Below are positions 46,415 to 55,694 of a stretch of 64,000 bases of DNA, one piece after another. Under the pieces are notes generated by a model. That model ran no database searches and was not told where the DNA came from. It worked only from the letters and a program-made list of their open reading frames with translations. Position 1 is the first letter of the stretch; the number at the start of each line of letters is the position of its first letter. The DNA comes from Paractinoplanes abujensis (GTDB taxonomy: Bacteria; Actinomycetota; Actinomycetes; Mycobacteriales; Micromonosporaceae). Both the position numbers and the translations under genes were made by a program. The DNA lies in assembly GCF_014204895.1 (NCBI RefSeq), contig NZ_JACHMF010000001.1:1240001-1304000 (forward strand), written 5' to 3'.

Positions 46415-48390
46415 GCGCGGCACAGCGCCAGCAGTCGCTCGTCCTCGGCCACCTGGTTGCTCGACCACGAGCCGGGTGAGGCGTTGAAGCGGCGGACAGC
46501 GGATGCCTCGGCGCGCAACAGCGGTCCCAGCGCGTCGGCCAGCGGGCCGGTGGCGGCCTCGGCGATCGCGACCCGGAGACGCCGGTTTCCGTGCCAGGCG
46601 GCGGTCAGCACCGGCGCCACCCGGCCGGCCTCCCCGGTCAGGTGCCACAGGGCCAGCACGGCGGCGACCGGCGTCCACCAGTGCTGGTCCGGCACGTCCA
46701 CGTAGGTCGCGATCAGCGGCGCGGCCGCGGCGGCGGCCGGGCCCATCGCGGCGACCTCCGCGAACGCGGCGGTCGCGGCCGGGCCGTCCAGGTGGGCGGT
46801 CAGCACGGCCAAGGCTTCGGGCGACCGGTCGATGCGCCACAGGGCGCCGGCCGCCGCGACGGCCAGCCGGGCGTCGTCGCCCCGGGCCGCCAGCCGCAGA
46901 GCGGGCAGCGCCTCCGTCGCGGCCGGGCCGATCCGGCCCAGGGTCACCGCCGACCAGTCCTGCAGCGGCGCGGCCAGCAAGCCGGGGACGGCCGGGGCGG
47001 CGGCGGGGCCGAAGACCCGCAAGGCCGCGTAGAGAGAGGACCAATCCGGGTCCGGGACGGCCGCCATGATCCGGTCGGCGTGACCGGGGAACCGGGCCAG
47101 CAGGGCTCCGAGGTTCCTCGGGCGCCGGGGCAGGCGCAGCGCGGTCAGCAGCAGCGGCAGGACCCGTTCGTCGCCGAGCTCGCCCAGCGTCCCCACGTGC
47201 GGGTGCAATCCGGGCAGGTCGGTGCCGTACGGGATGACCCACCGCGGCAGGCCGTCCCGCCACGGCTGAGCGTCGAGATCAGCCACGCGCCGGGCGACCG
47301 CCTCCGCGGCCGGCGCGGCGACCGGACCCCACCGGGGCAGCATGCCCGCCGCCCGCTCGGCCAGTTGCGGCGACCGCTCGAGAAAACCGGCGACCTCGGA
47401 GACCGCCTGGCGGTAGTCGCCGCGCCAGCCCTCGATCAGCTTGTTCACCGCCCACAACGCGTCCCCGGCCAGGTCGTCGTGGGGCGAGGCGAGCAGCGGG
47501 GTGACGATCGCGATCCGGTCGGCCACGCGCGGGCCCAGGGCATCGGTCAGGTCCTCGACCATGCGCGAGCAGTGCGGCGCCCGGCGGCCCTGCTCCATCC
47601 GCTCCCGCATGACCCGCAACGAGCCGATCACCGTGTCGGTGTGGAATCCCTCGGGCTCCACCGCGGCCCCGTCCTCGGCGTAGGCCCGCTCGATCAGGCC
47701 GGCCGCGCCCGCCAAGGGTGCGCGCTCCGGTGCGCTGCGAGCCACGGCGATCAGGGCGGCCAACCCGGTCGACGCGGGCGCGGAGCCGACCAGGCCGAGC
47801 AACCGGGCGACGGCGTCGTCGCCCAGCTCCATGCTGCCCAGCGCGTCGAACAGGGCCATCCGGGCCGCCGGGTCGTCCTCGGTGCCGAGCAGGCCGATCA
47901 GCAGAGAATCGAGCCCGTCCACGCCCAGCGCGGCCAGAAGCTTGGGCGCGGCGCCGCGCACCCCCGGATCGGGGTCGTCGGCCAGCGCGGACAAGGCCGG
48001 CGCGGCCGCCACGGCGAGTGCGTGGGCCCGCGCGGCCAGCCCGCGCATCGCGACCCTGCGCTCGTCGGGCAGGTCGGCCTCGTCCGGCCATCCGGCCAGA
48101 TCGGCCACGCTGGTGAGCAGCTGGGCGATCCCGTCCCGGCCGGGCGCGCCCGGCGTGGTCAAGGCCTCGGTCAGGAACGGCACCGCGGCGACCGTCGAGT
48201 CGTAGACGTCGCCCTGATGGTGGACCGCGCCGTACAGGGCGTCGAGGGACTCCTCGCGGACCGCGGGATCGGGGTCGACCAGGCCGCGCACCCAGCCGGG
48301 GACGTCCTCGGCCGAGCCGTAGGCGTGCTCCAGCGATTCCCAGTCGATGTCGTCCAGCCCCGCGAACACGTCTCCCACCCTAGGTCCCAT
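46411..48390 (-). CDS. HEAT-repeat protein
   Basis: 659 residues built almost entirely of helical pairs of the HEAT/PBS-lyase repeat type (for example EESLDALYGAVHHQ, LSALADDPDPGVRGAAPKLLAALG, LRLAARGDDARLAVAAAGALWRI). No signal peptide or catalytic motif. Such solenoids bind proteins or nucleic acids. ATG 48390 is inside the end of a permease remnant; GTG codons a few residues later are alternative starts. No operon partner identifies its role. Confidence 0.85.
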   Translation of the reverse strand: MGPRVGDVFAGLDDIDWESLEHAYGSAEDVPGWVRGLVDPDPAVREESLDALYGAVHHQGDVYDSTVAAVPFLTEALTTPGAPGRDGIAQLLTSVADLAGWPDEADLPDERRVAMRGLAARAHALAVAAAPALSALADDPDPGVRGAAPKLLAALGVDGLDSLLIGLLGTEDDPAARMALFDALGSMELGDDAVARLLGLVGSAPASTGLAALIAVARSAPERAPLAGAAGLIERAYAEDGAAVEPEGFHTDTVIGSLRVMRERMEQGRRAPHCSRMVEDLTDALGPRVADRIAIVTPLLASPHDDLAGDALWAVNKLIEGWRGDYRQAVSEVAGFLERSPQLAERAAGMLPRWGPVAAPAAEAVARRVADLDAQPWRDGLPRWVIPYGTDLPGLHPHVGTLGELGDERVLPLLLTALRLPRRPRNLGALLARFPGHADRIMAAVPDPDWSSLYAALRVFGPAAAPAVPGLLAAPLQDWSAVTLGRIGPAATEALPALRLAARGDDARLAVAAAGALWRIDRSPEALAVLTAHLDGPAATAAFAEVAAMGPAAAAAAPLIATYVDVPDQHWWTPVAAVLALWHLTGEAGRVAPVLTAAWHGNRRLRVAIAEAATGPLADALGPLLRAEASAVRRFNASPGSWSSNQVAEDERLLALCRA

Positions 48391-48608
48391 GATCGCGGCG
48401 GAGGACGGCGAGGGTGCCGAGCAGCAGCGCGCCCGCCGTCCAGGCCCCCGTCACGGCCAGGCCCCGTACGGGGTCGTCGAGGTCGGCGGAGGACGGGACG
48501 GTGCGGCGCAGGCGCAGGCGCAGCGCCCAATCGGGGTCGGGCACCGAGCGGACCACGCCCGGCAGGACGTAGAGGATCGCGACGACGACGCGGGCGTGGG
48601 TTACCGGA
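48380..48608 (-). pseudogene. C-terminal remnant of an ABC-2-type permease
   Basis: About 75 codons reading VVAILYVLPGVVRSVPDPD... and ending AVTGAWTAGALLLGTLAVLRRD, the usual last transmembrane helices of ABC-2 permeases, with no start codon of their own. They begin at the stop of the TetR gene. The rest of the permease and any ATPase partner are missing. The end overlaps the HEAT gene start by 11 bases. Confidence 0.5.
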
Positions 48609-49181
48609 TCAGCCCAGGCTGACGGTGGCCGCGCGCAGCTCCTGCAGGGCGGCCAGCGTGTAGGGCGCCAGGTCGCTCTCGCCCTCGGCCTCCGACCACT
48701 GGGCGTAACCCCGCTTGAAGGCGAGCACTCCCAGCTCACCCGCGAGGGCCGCGACCGGGTCGGGCACGCCCCGGGCGACCAGCGCGCCGGTGAGGGCCGC
48801 GGCCAGGCTGACGGTCTTGAGGGCGTCGCGCTCCTGCAGCACCGTGCTGGTGGCGACGGCGGCCTTCAACCGGGGCCCGAGCTCGCGGTTCATCGGGCCC
48901 ATGGCGCTCGACGCGCGCTCGAGCCCGGCTGCGACCGCCTCCATCGGGCCGGCCGTCGCGGGCGCCTCGGCGACGCCCTCGGCCAGCAGGGTGCGCAGCG
49001 TCTCCTGCCCGGCCACCAGCAGCTCCCGCTTGTCGGGGAAGTGCCGGAAGAACGTGCTCTTGGTGACGCCGGCCCGCTCGGCGATCTGCGCGACCGTCGT
49101 GGCGTCATAACCCTGCTCGGCGAACAGGTCCACCGCGGCGACGACGAGCCGCTCCCGCGCCCCCGGTTCCCAACGAGCCAT
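48609..49181 (-). CDS. TetR/AcrR-family regulator of the divergent epimerase gene
   Basis: 190 residues, start ATG 49181. HTH YDATTVAQIAERAGVTKSTFFRHFPDK at about residues 25-52. It diverges from an NAD-dependent epimerase-like gene with 84 bases between, which carry two copies of a 24-bp dyad, the probable operators. Directly followed by the remnant of an ABC permease. Ligand unknown. Confidence 0.93.
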   Translation of the reverse strand: MARWEPGARERLVVAAVDLFAEQGYDATTVAQIAERAGVTKSTFFRHFPDKRELLVAGQETLRTLLAEGVAEAPATAGPMEAVAAGLERASSAMGPMNRELGPRLKAAVATSTVLQERDALKTVSLAAALTGALVARGVPDPVAALAGELGVLAFKRGYAQWSEAEGESDLAPYTLAALQELRAATVSLG

Positions 49182-49193
49182 GCCCCCATCATA

Positions 49194-49250
49194 GTGACGG
49201 GACCTTTGTCTCATCACTGTGGTAGCGTGATGGGACAAGAGTCCCATCAC
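49194..49250. promoter_or_regulatory. Twin TetR operators
   Basis: Site 1 (49194-49217): GTGACGGGAC-cttt-GTCTCATCAC. Site 2 (49227-49250): GTGATGGGAC-aaga-GTCCCATCAC, perfect 10-bp arms with a 4-base spacer. The centres are 33 bp apart (about three helical turns), so dimers would sit on one face of the DNA between the TetR and epimerase starts. Confidence 0.85.
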
Positions 49251-49265
49251 TGGCGGGAGAGTTCC

Positions 49266-50147
49266 ATGCGCGTCTTCATCACCGGCGGCACCGGCCTGAT
49301 CGGCACCGCAGTCGTCGCCGAACTGCTCGGCCACGGCCACACCGTGCTCGCCCTGGCCCGCTCCGACGCGTCCGCGCGGGCCGTGGAAGCCGCCGGCGCC
49401 GAGCCGCTGCCGGGCGGCCTGACCGACCTGGACGTCCTGCGCGCCGGCGTGGCCCGCGCCGACGGCGTCGTCCACCTGGCCTTCGGCAACGACTTCAGCA
49501 GCGCCGAGGCCGTCGCCCGATCCGTGGCCGAAGAGGGCGCCGCCCAGGCCGCGATGGGCGAGGCGCTCGTGGGCAGCGACCGCCCGTACGTGACGGTCTC
49601 GGGCACGCCCTGGGTGCCCGGCCGCGCCTCGGACGAGACCGACCCCGTGCCCACCGACGGCCCCGTCGGCGGCCGCGGCCGTGCCGTCATGGGCGTGCTC
49701 GCCCTGGCCTCCCGGGGCGTGCGCAGCTCCGCCGTCCGGCTCCCGCGCACGGTGCACAACGAAGGCCAGGGCGGCTTCGCCGGGCTGCTGACCGGCATCG
49801 CCCGCCGCACCGGCGTCTCCGGCTACCCGGGCGACGGCCTCATGCGCTGGCCCGCGGTGCACGCCCTCGACGCCGCGGTGCTCTTCCGGTTGGCCCTGGA
49901 GCAGGCGCCCGCGGGCACGGCGTGGCATGCGGTCGACGACGAGGGTGACACCGTACGCGACATCGCCACAGTGATCGGCCGCCGGCTCGGCGTGCCCGTG
50001 CGGTCGGTCCCGGACGACACGTTCGGCCCGCTGGCCCCGATCTTCGCCACCGACCAGCCGGCCACCAGCAGTCGCACCCGATCCGAACTGGGCTGGCTGC
50101 CGTCCCACCCGAGCCTGCTCAAGGACCTGGAGAACATCCGGCCCTGA
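49266..50147 (+). CDS. NAD-dependent epimerase/dehydratase-like (extended SDR) protein
   Basis: 293 residues. N-terminal nucleotide-binding motif MRVFITGGTGLIGTAVV and a substrate side like the COG0451 group. The usual YxxxK active-site pair is not obvious: the region after VSGTPWVPGRASDETDP has no clear Tyr-X3-Lys. It may be an NmrA/atypical SDR or a ligand sensor. Regulated by the divergent TetR protein through twin operators that end 15 bases before its start. Reaction unknown. Confidence 0.88.
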   Translation: MRVFITGGTGLIGTAVVAELLGHGHTVLALARSDASARAVEAAGAEPLPGGLTDLDVLRAGVARADGVVHLAFGNDFSSAEAVARSVAEEGAAQAAMGEALVGSDRPYVTVSGTPWVPGRASDETDPVPTDGPVGGRGRAVMGVLALASRGVRSSAVRLPRTVHNEGQGGFAGLLTGIARRTGVSGYPGDGLMRWPAVHALDAAVLFRLALEQAPAGTAWHAVDDEGDTVRDIATVIGRRLGVPVRSVPDDTFGPLAPIFATDQPATSSRTRSELGWLPSHPSLLKDLENIRP

Positions 50148-50530
50148 TCACCACGTAGCCTGCCCGGGTTTACGGCGGGCCGGGGTGGGGCCGACCTTGC
50201 TGGTGGCGCCCCACAGGTAGCAGGACGGGCGGCCGCGGTGGAGGCCTTCGCGGTAGATGCCGGCTCCGTCCACGATGGTGCCGTGGGCATCCGCAGGTCG
50301 GCCGCTTTGCGCATCAGTCCGGCCGCGGTCAGGTGGGTCCCGTCGGCGGTGACCCGTACGGGCTTCCGGACGCCGCCGGTGGGGCCGAATGCCCGGAGGG
50401 AGATGTCGGCGGCGGCGAGGTCGCCGCCGAAGGTGAACGCAGGCGGGTCGCGCTCGTTCGGGAGCCAGGTGAGCCGCCGGCCAGGACACGGGCGGGTCTT
50501 TCGTCGTGGGCCCAGCGGAGGACGGCGCCG
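50148..50530 (-). pseudogene. Frameshifted remnant of an unknown gene
   Basis: No single frame is convincing over this 380-base stretch. Three consecutive segments on the minus strand in three frames look protein-like and abut one another: VLRWAHDERPARVLAGG, then AFTFGGDLAAADISLRAFGP...GGVRKPVRVTADGTHLTAAGL, then DGAGIYREGLHRGRPSCYLW to a stop at 50148. This suggests a gene broken by two frameshifts. No family recognised; low certainty. Confidence 0.35.
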
Positions 50531-50534
50531 GGCC

Positions 50535-50843
50535 TCACCCGATCACGACGTTCATAGCCAGGCCCGCGGCGACCAGGGTCAAACCGGCGATCAGGGCGGG
50601 CTTGCGGAGCGGGCGTCCGGCGGCGACGCCGATGAGGCCGCTCAGCAGGCCCAGAAGGGTGGCCGCGGCGGGCACGGGGCGGGTCCAGCCGGGCCCGTCG
50701 ACGGGGCAGGCCATCTGGCCCGAGTCGCCGATGCAGGCGTTCGACATCAGGGGCGCCGACAGGACGAGGGTCAGGGCCGCGAAGACCGCCAGGACGGCGA
50801 ACAGCCCGAGGGAAGCGGCCGCGTTGGCGTGGCGGGTTCTCAC
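50535..50843 (-). CDS. Small membrane protein
   Basis: About 102 residues from GTG 50843, with three hydrophobic helices: SLGLFAVLAVFAALTLVLSA, PVPAAATLLGLLSGLIGVAA and ALIAGLTLVAAGLAMNVVI. An extracytoplasmic loop holds two Cys (NACIGDSGQMACPVDG) that could form a disulfide. No known family. An in-frame ATG 29 codons upstream (50930) is an alternative start but seems too far. Confidence 0.65.
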   Translation of the reverse strand: MRTRHANAAASLGLFAVLAVFAALTLVLSAPLMSNACIGDSGQMACPVDGPGWTRPVPAAATLLGLLSGLIGVAAGRPLRKPALIAGLTLVAAGLAMNVVIG

Positions 50844-50918
50844 ATGGGGGATCCAACCACGCGAAACGGCAACCGTGGGGGCAACCAGCAGTGGCCCCGG
50901 CCCCGGTAGGTTGCGGGC

Positions 50919-51271
50919 GTGACGTTCCACGGCTGGCCCAGCGAGGCCCTCGAGTTCTACGAGGGCCTCGCCGCCGACAACTCGAAGACCTACTGGACGA
51001 CAAGGCGGGCGAGGCGCTGACCGGGGTCATCGCGTCGATCGAGGGCGGCGGCGTCGGCGTACACGGGCACGGGTCCTTGAAGACGGCGCCGCGGGGCTAC
51101 GCCAAGGACCACCCCCGCGTCGGTCTGCTGCGGCACAAGGGTCTGACCACGTGGCGGGAGTGGGAGCCCGCGGCCTGGCTGGGCACGGCCAAGGCGAAGA
51201 CCCGCGTCGTCGAGTTCCTGCGGGCCGGGGCTCCGCTCCACGAGTGGCTCGATTCCCACGTACGGAGTTAA
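50919..51271 (+). pseudogene. DUF2461-family gene with internal out-of-frame deletion
   Basis: From GTG 50919 the N-terminus is typical of DUF2461 (TFHGWPSEALEFYEGLAADN then SKTYW) but stops at 51020 after 33 residues. In the next frame the C-terminal part is intact: LKTAPRGYAKDHPRVGLL, RHKGLTTWREWEP and VVEFLRAGAPLHEWL, ending at 51271. The 80-100 residues that normally join them are gone. The stop overlaps the convergent methyltransferase gene by 4 bases. Confidence 0.75.
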
Positions 51272-51831
51272 ACCAGCGGGCGGCGGCAGTGGTAGACGAG
51301 GGCGGGTGGCAGGTTGGCCCAGACCGTACGGCCGATCACGACCTCGTCGAAGCGGGAGCGCAACGAGCGCAGCAGCCGGCGTGCGGGCGGCGCCCAGCGC
51401 GCATGCACGTACGCGAAGGTCGTGAAAGCCCCGTCCGGGGCCAGTGAGCCGGTCACGGCCGTGAGCACGTCGCCCTGCAGGGCGGGGGAGAAGGCGGCCC
51501 AGGGCAGACCGCTGACCACGACGTCGGCGGGGGAGGCGAGCAGGTTCGGCAACTTGCGGGCGTCGGCCTGCACGACCTCGACGCCGGGATGGGCCCGGGA
51601 CAGCTGGGCGGCGAAGCGGGGGTTGATCTCGACGGCGACGTGCCGCCCGCGACCGGCCAGGCGCCGCTGGATCGCGGCGGTGAACGAGCCCGTGCCCGGT
51701 CCCAGTTCGACCACCGTGGGGTCACCGGTCCGGGGCACCGGCGCGATCATCACCTCGGCGAGTGTGCGGCCGCTGGGCGCCACCGCGCCGACCTCCAAGG
51801 GGCTGCGTGCGAACTCCACGAGGAAACTCAT
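51268..51831 (-). CDS. SAM-dependent methyltransferase (phospholipid N-methyltransferase-like)
   Basis: 187 residues, class I methyltransferase. Motif I is VVELGPGTGSFTAAI and the acidic residue in motif II is HVAVEINPRFAAQL; then ADVVVSGLPWAAFSP. The pattern and length resemble PmtA/KsgA-like phospholipid N-methyltransferases. The N-terminus FLVEFARSPLEVGAVAPSG is typical of that group. Probably acts on phosphatidylethanolamine or a similar lipid at the membrane; this rests on family resemblance. Confidence 0.85.
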   Translation of the reverse strand: MSFLVEFARSPLEVGAVAPSGRTLAEVMIAPVPRTGDPTVVELGPGTGSFTAAIQRRLAGRGRHVAVEINPRFAAQLSRAHPGVEVVQADARKLPNLLASPADVVVSGLPWAAFSPALQGDVLTAVTGSLAPDGAFTTFAYVHARWAPPARRLLRSLRSRFDEVVIGRTVWANLPPALVYHCRRPLV

Positions 51832-51961
51832 GCCGGTGACGCTAGGGGCGCCACCGGCCCGATGATCTCGTGCGGCCAGGCGGACCGGCGGCCACAAGGA
51901 GGAGGCCGGGCGGCCGGTGGCAGGGGAGCCCGCCTGCTCCGGCGGACGTATCGTGACCTGT

Positions 51962-53086
51962 GTGAAGGCGCTGATCGACGTAGGCATCGGGGTGGCCGGC
52001 GCCCTGGTCGGCGCGGTCACTGTCGTGCTCGGCGCGCCGTCCGGCCAGCCGGTCGCGCAGTGGGTCCTCGTCGAGGCCTCGGTCGTCGCGCTCGTGCTGA
52101 TCCGGCGGCTGCCCCTGCTGCTGCTCGGCCTCGAGGTCGTGCTCATCGTCGCGACCGACATCGTGCTCCCGTACGAGAGTCACGTCGCACCGCTGGCCGC
52201 GGGCCTCGCGCTCGGCGCGGTCGCCTACCGGCACAGCGGATGGGTCACCACCGTGGGCTGGGCGGCGCTGTACGGGTCCGTCGTGTTCACCGTCGGGCGC
52301 CACGACCTCGGCCTGCTCTCGGGCGTGAACGGGGTGCTGCGCCTGTGCTCGATCGCGGCCGCGGTCGGCGCGCCGGTCGCGTTCGGCTGCTGGCTGGCCG
52401 GGCTGCGCAAGGTCGCCGCACAGGAACGCGAGCGCGCGGTCGCCGAGCGGGAGGCGGCCCGGATGGGCGAGCGCGCCCGCATCTCCAACGACCTGCACGA
52501 CCTGGTGGCCCATCACGTGTCGGCGATCGCGATGCGGGCCGGGTCGGCGCGCTACGCGGCCCGGAACGGCAGCGCACCGGCGGCGGAACGGCTCGAGGAG
52601 TCGGCGACCGCGCTCGACGCCATCCACACCAGCGCGGGGCAGGCGCTCGTCGACCTGCGGGGCATGCTGCACGTGCTGCGCGACCCGGGCGGCGCCGACC
52701 CGTTGATCGATCCCGAGCAGATGATCACCGACGCGGTCGAGCGCAGCCGCTCCAACGGCCTGGATGTGCGAGCCGACGTCGACGTGCGGCTGGCCCTGGT
52801 GCCGCTGGCGCTCCGGGTGACGGCGGCCCGGGTCGTCCAGGAGGCTCTGACCAACGCTTTGAAGCACGCTCCGGGGTCGTCGGTCGTGGTCGCCCTGCAC
52901 AAGGACGCCCGCGAGATCCAGATCGAGGTCACCAACACCATGCCGGACAAGTCAGACAACGCGCTGCCCTCGTCCGGGCATGGCCTCGCCGGTATGCGGG
53001 AGCGCGTCGAAATCCTGGGCGGCACCTTCGAGGCCGGCCCCCGCGACGGCGGCTGGCGCGTCGCCGTCACCGTGGAGCTGCCATGA
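51962..53086 (+). CDS. Two-component sensor histidine kinase (NarL-type partner)
   Basis: 374 residues. Four to five N-terminal membrane helices without a large extracytoplasmic loop, a coiled linker (KVAAQERERAVAEREAARMG), HisKA_3 dimerisation domain with phospho-His in ISNDLHDLVAHHVS, and an ATPase domain with QEALTNALKHAPGS and SGHGLAGMRERVEILGG. GTG 51962 is chosen; other GTGs lie close by. Its stop overlaps the response regulator start by 4 bases (ATGA). Signal unknown; kinases of this topology often sense membrane stress. Confidence 0.92.
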   Translation: MKALIDVGIGVAGALVGAVTVVLGAPSGQPVAQWVLVEASVVALVLIRRLPLLLLGLEVVLIVATDIVLPYESHVAPLAAGLALGAVAYRHSGWVTTVGWAALYGSVVFTVGRHDLGLLSGVNGVLRLCSIAAAVGAPVAFGCWLAGLRKVAAQERERAVAEREAARMGERARISNDLHDLVAHHVSAIAMRAGSARYAARNGSAPAAERLEESATALDAIHTSAGQALVDLRGMLHVLRDPGGADPLIDPEQMITDAVERSRSNGLDVRADVDVRLALVPLALRVTAARVVQEALTNALKHAPGSSVVVALHKDAREIQIEVTNTMPDKSDNALPSSGHGLAGMRERVEILGGTFEAGPRDGGWRVAVTVELP

Positions 53087-53745
53087 TCCGCGTCCTCGTG
53101 GTGGACGACCAGGAGCTCGTCCGGGCCGGGGTCACGCTCCTGCTGCGCACGGCGGGCGAGGACGTGGTGGGCGAGGCCGCGGACGGGCACGAGGCGGTAC
53201 GGCTGGCCGACCGCCTGCGCCCCGACGTGATCCTGATGGACCTGCGCATGCCCCGCGTCGACGGCATCGAAGCCACCCGGCGCATCCTGGCCGCCGCCCC
53301 CACCACCCGCGTGGTCATGCTCACCACGTTCGGCGAGGACGCCGAGGTGTACGGGGCGCTGCGCGCCGGCGCCGTGGGCTACCTGCTCAAGGACGGCGCA
53401 CCCGAAGACATGATCGAAGCCGTACGCCGGGCCGCCCGCGGCGAGCCCTTGCTGGCCCCCGCGGTGCTGTCCCGCGTGGTCGCGCGGGCCCTGAGCGCCC
53501 ACCGCGAGGAGGCCGAACCGGGCGAACTCGACACCCTGACCCCGCGCGAACGCGAGGTGCTGGCCCTGGTCGGCGCGGGTCGCTCCAACGCCGAGATCGG
53601 TGCGGACCTGCACCTCGGGGTGACCACGGTGAAGTCGCACGTCGCCGCGGTCACCGAGAAACTGGGCCTGCGCAACCGCGTCCAGGCCGCGGTCATGGCC
53701 CACCGGCTCGGTCTGATCGACGACGACTTCAAGCCCGTACGCTGA
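53083..53745 (+). CDS. Response regulator, NarL/FixJ family
   Basis: 220 residues: receiver domain (1-120; VDDQE acidic pocket, phosphoacceptor Asp53 in LMDLRMP, Lys in LLKDGAP) and a LuxR-type HTH (about 150-210; LTPREREVLALVGAGRSNAEIG). Translationally coupled to the sensor kinase. Its 3' end overlaps the convergent DUF4291 gene by 17 bases. Target genes are not apparent. Confidence 0.95.
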   Translation: MIRVLVVDDQELVRAGVTLLLRTAGEDVVGEAADGHEAVRLADRLRPDVILMDLRMPRVDGIEATRRILAAAPTTRVVMLTTFGEDAEVYGALRAGAVGYLLKDGAPEDMIEAVRRAARGEPLLAPAVLSRVVARALSAHREEAEPGELDTLTPREREVLALVGAGRSNAEIGADLHLGVTTVKSHVAAVTEKLGLRNRVQAAVMAHRLGLIDDDFKPVR

Positions 53746-54307
53746 ACGGGTACGGCTGTTCCGCGGGCAGCAGTTCCCGCGCCCCCGCCTCGTCCCCCGC
53801 GTCGAGCCGCCCCTTGATGCCGCGGGCCAGCCCCGTCACGTCGGTGATCCCGGTGACCCACTCGTCGGCGTACTTGTCCGACGCGACCCCCGACAGCCCG
53901 AGCTGCAACGATCGGTAGGGCAACGGCTGCAGCCGCAACGACCGCTCCGGATCCCACTGCACCCGGGCCGGGCTGGTCTTGACGGCGCGCTGCCAAGCCT
54001 GCCGGTCCGCGTACACGTCCCGGTCATAATGGCTGGAACACGAGTTGTCCAGCGCCCACTCGAACCCGGCGCGCCGGATCGACACGGCCAGCACCTGCTC
54101 CTGCCCCGGCTTGGTGGCCCAGCCGCAGCGATACATCATCCACAGGAACGACGGCTTGACCCACGTCATCCGCCCCCGCTTGAACGGCGGCACGAACCGC
54201 CCGGCCGCCACCGCAGGCCCCGCGATGGCCGGGGAGTAGGCCTGATAAACCACCACGGTCTCCGCATCGAAGACCGCCCGGATCTGCCGGTAGGGAACGT
54301 CCGTCAC
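53729..54307 (-). CDS. DUF4291 family protein
   Basis: 192 residues. Conserved opening YRQIRAVFDAETVVVYQAYS and the core MTWVKPSFLWMMYRCGWA identify DUF4291. The family's biochemical role is unknown to me. Cytoplasmic by appearance. Its start is 60 bases downstream of the HD-protein stop on the same strand; its end overlaps the response regulator gene tail to tail. Confidence 0.9.
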   Translation of the reverse strand: MTDVPYRQIRAVFDAETVVVYQAYSPAIAGPAVAAGRFVPPFKRGRMTWVKPSFLWMMYRCGWATKPGQEQVLAVSIRRAGFEWALDNSCSSHYDRDVYADRQAWQRAVKTSPARVQWDPERSLRLQPLPYRSLQLGLSGVASDKYADEWVTGITDVTGLARGIKGRLDAGDEAGARELLPAEQPYPFSVRA

Positions 54308-54367
54308 CCGCTCATGATCGCGCCCCGGATCGTCGCGGGTCCACCAGGTTTCGGCCGCCGCAGCGGG

Positions 54368-54936
54368 TCAGTGGACTTCGTGGCCGTAGCGGTCGGCCAG
54401 CGCGCGTACGTCGGGTTCGCCGTACCGGGTGACCAGGTCGGCGAAGCGGGTGGCCTTCTGCGGGCCGAAGCGGGCGATCGAGGCCGCGTACGACTCGGCT
54501 GTCCAGAAGCGGGGCGGGGTCGTCTTGCTGTGGAACTTGTCGGCGTACATGACCACCGTCTCGGACGGGCTCTCGTCGAGGTAGTCCTCGGGGGGCAGCG
54601 GCAGGCCCTGTGTCAGCACGTCCTCGCGGGTGAGGCCGACGCCCGTGTGGTGGGAGCAGATGCGGGCCAGCGGCTCGGGCAGGCCGAGGGAGCGCAGCAG
54701 CTCGTGGCCCAGCACGCCGTGGCGGATGTAGGCCTCGCCCGGCTGCAGGCGATACACGCCGATGTCGTGGAGCAGGGCCCCGGCCCGTACGAGATCGGGG
54801 TCGGCGCCGGGGGCCGGGAAGCTCGCGGCCAGGTCGCGCACGATCAGGCAATGGGTCCAGACGAGCTCGAACGCCGCCGGGGCCGGGGCGAAGCGTTCGT
54901 GCAGGGCGCGGATCTCGTCGTCGGTGGGCAGGTCGG

Positions 54937-54940
<4 letters not shown>
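54368..54940 (-). CDS. HD-domain phosphohydrolase
   Basis: 190 residues from GTG 54940. The HD metal motif is visible: His in VWTHCLIVRDLAA, the HD doublet in LLHDIG, then RHGVLGHELLR and ICSHHTGVG. It may hydrolyse a phosphate ester or a nucleotide. The start overlaps the cbiO-type ATPase stop by 4 bases, so it is the last gene of the metal importer operon, an uncommon partner. Start confirmed by overlap; codons further up are shadows of the ATPase. Confidence 0.9.
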
Positions 54941-55689
<749 letters not shown>

Positions 55690-55694
55690 TCCGG

